Source: Pontibacter arcticus (GTDB taxonomy: Bacteria > Bacteroidota > Bacteroidia > Cytophagales > Hymenobacteraceae). Taken from it: DNA of 64,000 nt. The stretch is from assembly GCF_003284895.1 (NCBI RefSeq), contig NZ_QMDV01000002.1:186001-250000 (forward strand), written 5' to 3'. The stretch's first letter is position 1, and each line of letters begins with the position of its first letter. The notes beneath the pieces are model-generated. The model ran no database searches, was not told where the DNA came from, and saw nothing but the letters and a program-made list of their open reading frames with translations. Shown one piece after another: positions 63,445 through 64,000 of this stretch. The position numbers were made by a program, and so were the translations under genes.

Positions 63445-64000
63445 TTACTCCTTTAGGACCTTGAATACCTTCGTAGTCCCTTCGGCAGTAATCTCCAGCA
63501 GGTAGAGGCCTACTGCCAGGTCGGACAGTCCGTCCAGGACCACATTGCCATCTCTCACCTCCAACTGTTTATGGTAGAGATCCTTGCCCTGAAGGTTGTA
63601 CAGGCGGAACCGAGCTGTTTCCATAGGCTTGTTTACGCTTACCGTTAGCTTCTTGGAGAAGGGGTTAGGGAAGAATGAAATTTTCAGCCCGTCTGTTTTG
63701 TCCTCCCTGTTGACCGCAATCACCTTACTGTATGCAAATTTTTCGTCCAGGTCTACCTGCCTCAGCCGGTAGTATAGCGTATGGCCCTGCACCGGCAGGG
63801 CACTGTCCGTGTACCTATAGTGTAATTGGATGCTGCTGTTGCCGGCAGCGGCCACCTCTGCTACGCTTTGGAAGTCACGGCCATTGACGGCACGCTCCAC
63901 AAAGAAAGATTCAGTGTCTTTCTCAGAAGCGGTAGACCAGCTTAGCTCATTGCCCTTATCGGTAGCCTTGCCGTTAAAGTGCAGCCAAGTTACCGGCAAA
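63445..64000 (-). CDS. C-terminal part of a T9SS-secreted protein (5' end outside window)
   Basis: The frame is open to the window edge; the TTG at 63999 is an internal codon in the usual LPVTW linker, not a start. The visible 185 residues hold a fibronectin-like domain (ELSWSTASEKDTESFFVERAVNG, then LYYRLRQVD) and the type A sorting domain (SFFPNPF, ending VFKVLKE). The same pair of domains ends the giant DUF11 protein, so both are exported by the type IX system. The N-terminal function is not visible. Confidence 0.92.
   Translation of the reverse strand, partial: LPVTWLHFNGKATDKGNELSWSTASEKDTESFFVERAVNGRDFQSVAEVAAAGNSSIQLHYRYTDSALPVQGHTLYYRLRQVDLDEKFAYSKVIAVNREDKTDGLKISFFPNPFSKKLTVSVNKPMETARFRLYNLQGKDLYHKQLEVRDGNVVLDGLSDLAVGLYLLEITAEGTTKVFKVLKE

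Noticed and set aside
1..64000. tRNA, rRNA, prophage and restriction-modification genes
   Set aside because: I searched by eye for cloverleaf ends, conserved rRNA blocks, integrases and methyltransferases and saw none.

Overview
The window looks like chromosomal DNA of a Bacteroidota bacterium, probably Cytophagales/Hymenobacteraceae (Pontibacter- or Adhaeribacter-like). The reasons are the Sec-type (clade II) nos operon, two proteins with type IX secretion (T9SS) C-terminal sorting domains, a CzcA pump fused to its TolC-like partner, TPR-sensor kinases, a GH92 mannosidase, -7 promoter elements of the TAnnTTTG type and few Shine-Dalgarno sequences. The taxonomic placement is inference. I saw no rRNA, tRNA, CRISPR array, transposase or phage gene.

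Region 1 (1-5.2 kb) is the 3' part of nosZ followed by a membrane-protein gene and nosL-nosD-nosF-nosY, the maturation genes of nitrous oxide reductase. Region 2 (5.5-17.9 kb) is a nitrosative-stress and anaerobic-metabolism block. It holds a QueD-like enzyme paired with a 605-residue protein I cannot name, a group III truncated haemoglobin, an oxygen-independent B12-type ribonucleotide reductase (nrdJ), a DUF2249-RIC di-iron repair protein, a hemerythrin-domain protein, a DUF1858/DUF2249 protein, an NnrS/oxidase-like membrane protein, a DUF59 Fe-S assembly factor, an Rrf2 regulator and a D-lactate dehydrogenase. Region 3 (18-26 kb) holds a LysR regulator and a heavy-metal RND efflux system (czcA-czcC fusion plus czcB). 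Region 4 (26-31.3 kb) has two paralogous TPR histidine kinases flanking a small gene.

Region 5 (31.8-36.8 kb) is a sulfur/persulfide cluster: a TlpA-like thioredoxin, a split YeeE/YedE transporter, a TauE exporter, a Crp/Fnr regulator and a persulfide-dioxygenase/rhodanese fusion. Region 6 (37-42.6 kb) holds GH92 mannosidase, pirin and gamma-glutamyltransferase. Region 7 (42.8-45.9 kb) is an ars operon (arsR, DUF6428, metallophosphoesterase, acr3) preceded by intergenic palindromic repeats. Region 8 (46.2-49 kb) has a decayed kinase gene, a PhoD-like phosphatase and two small membrane proteins. Region 9 (49.6-57.5 kb) is a 2614-residue DUF11-repeat surface protein. Region 10 (57.8-64 kb) carries an AraC regulator, a serine hydrolase, a membrane protein, a flavodoxin-like gene remnant, an M24 peptidase and the end of another T9SS cargo protein.

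Two signals cut across gene boundaries. The first is the heptamer AAGTATA/TATACTT: I count about 127 copies by eye over both strands, about ten times chance, in genes (mostly in frame as Ser-Ile or Ile-Leu with the ATA codon), between genes and in terminator stems. The second is a set of Crp/Fnr-type palindromes (RTGAY-N4-RTCAY) upstream of the NO-repair, persulfide, YeeE and small kinase-associated genes. Three of them sit at exactly the same distance from a -7-like element, which suggests one regulon, perhaps run by the Crp/Fnr protein encoded at 34.7-35.3 kb.
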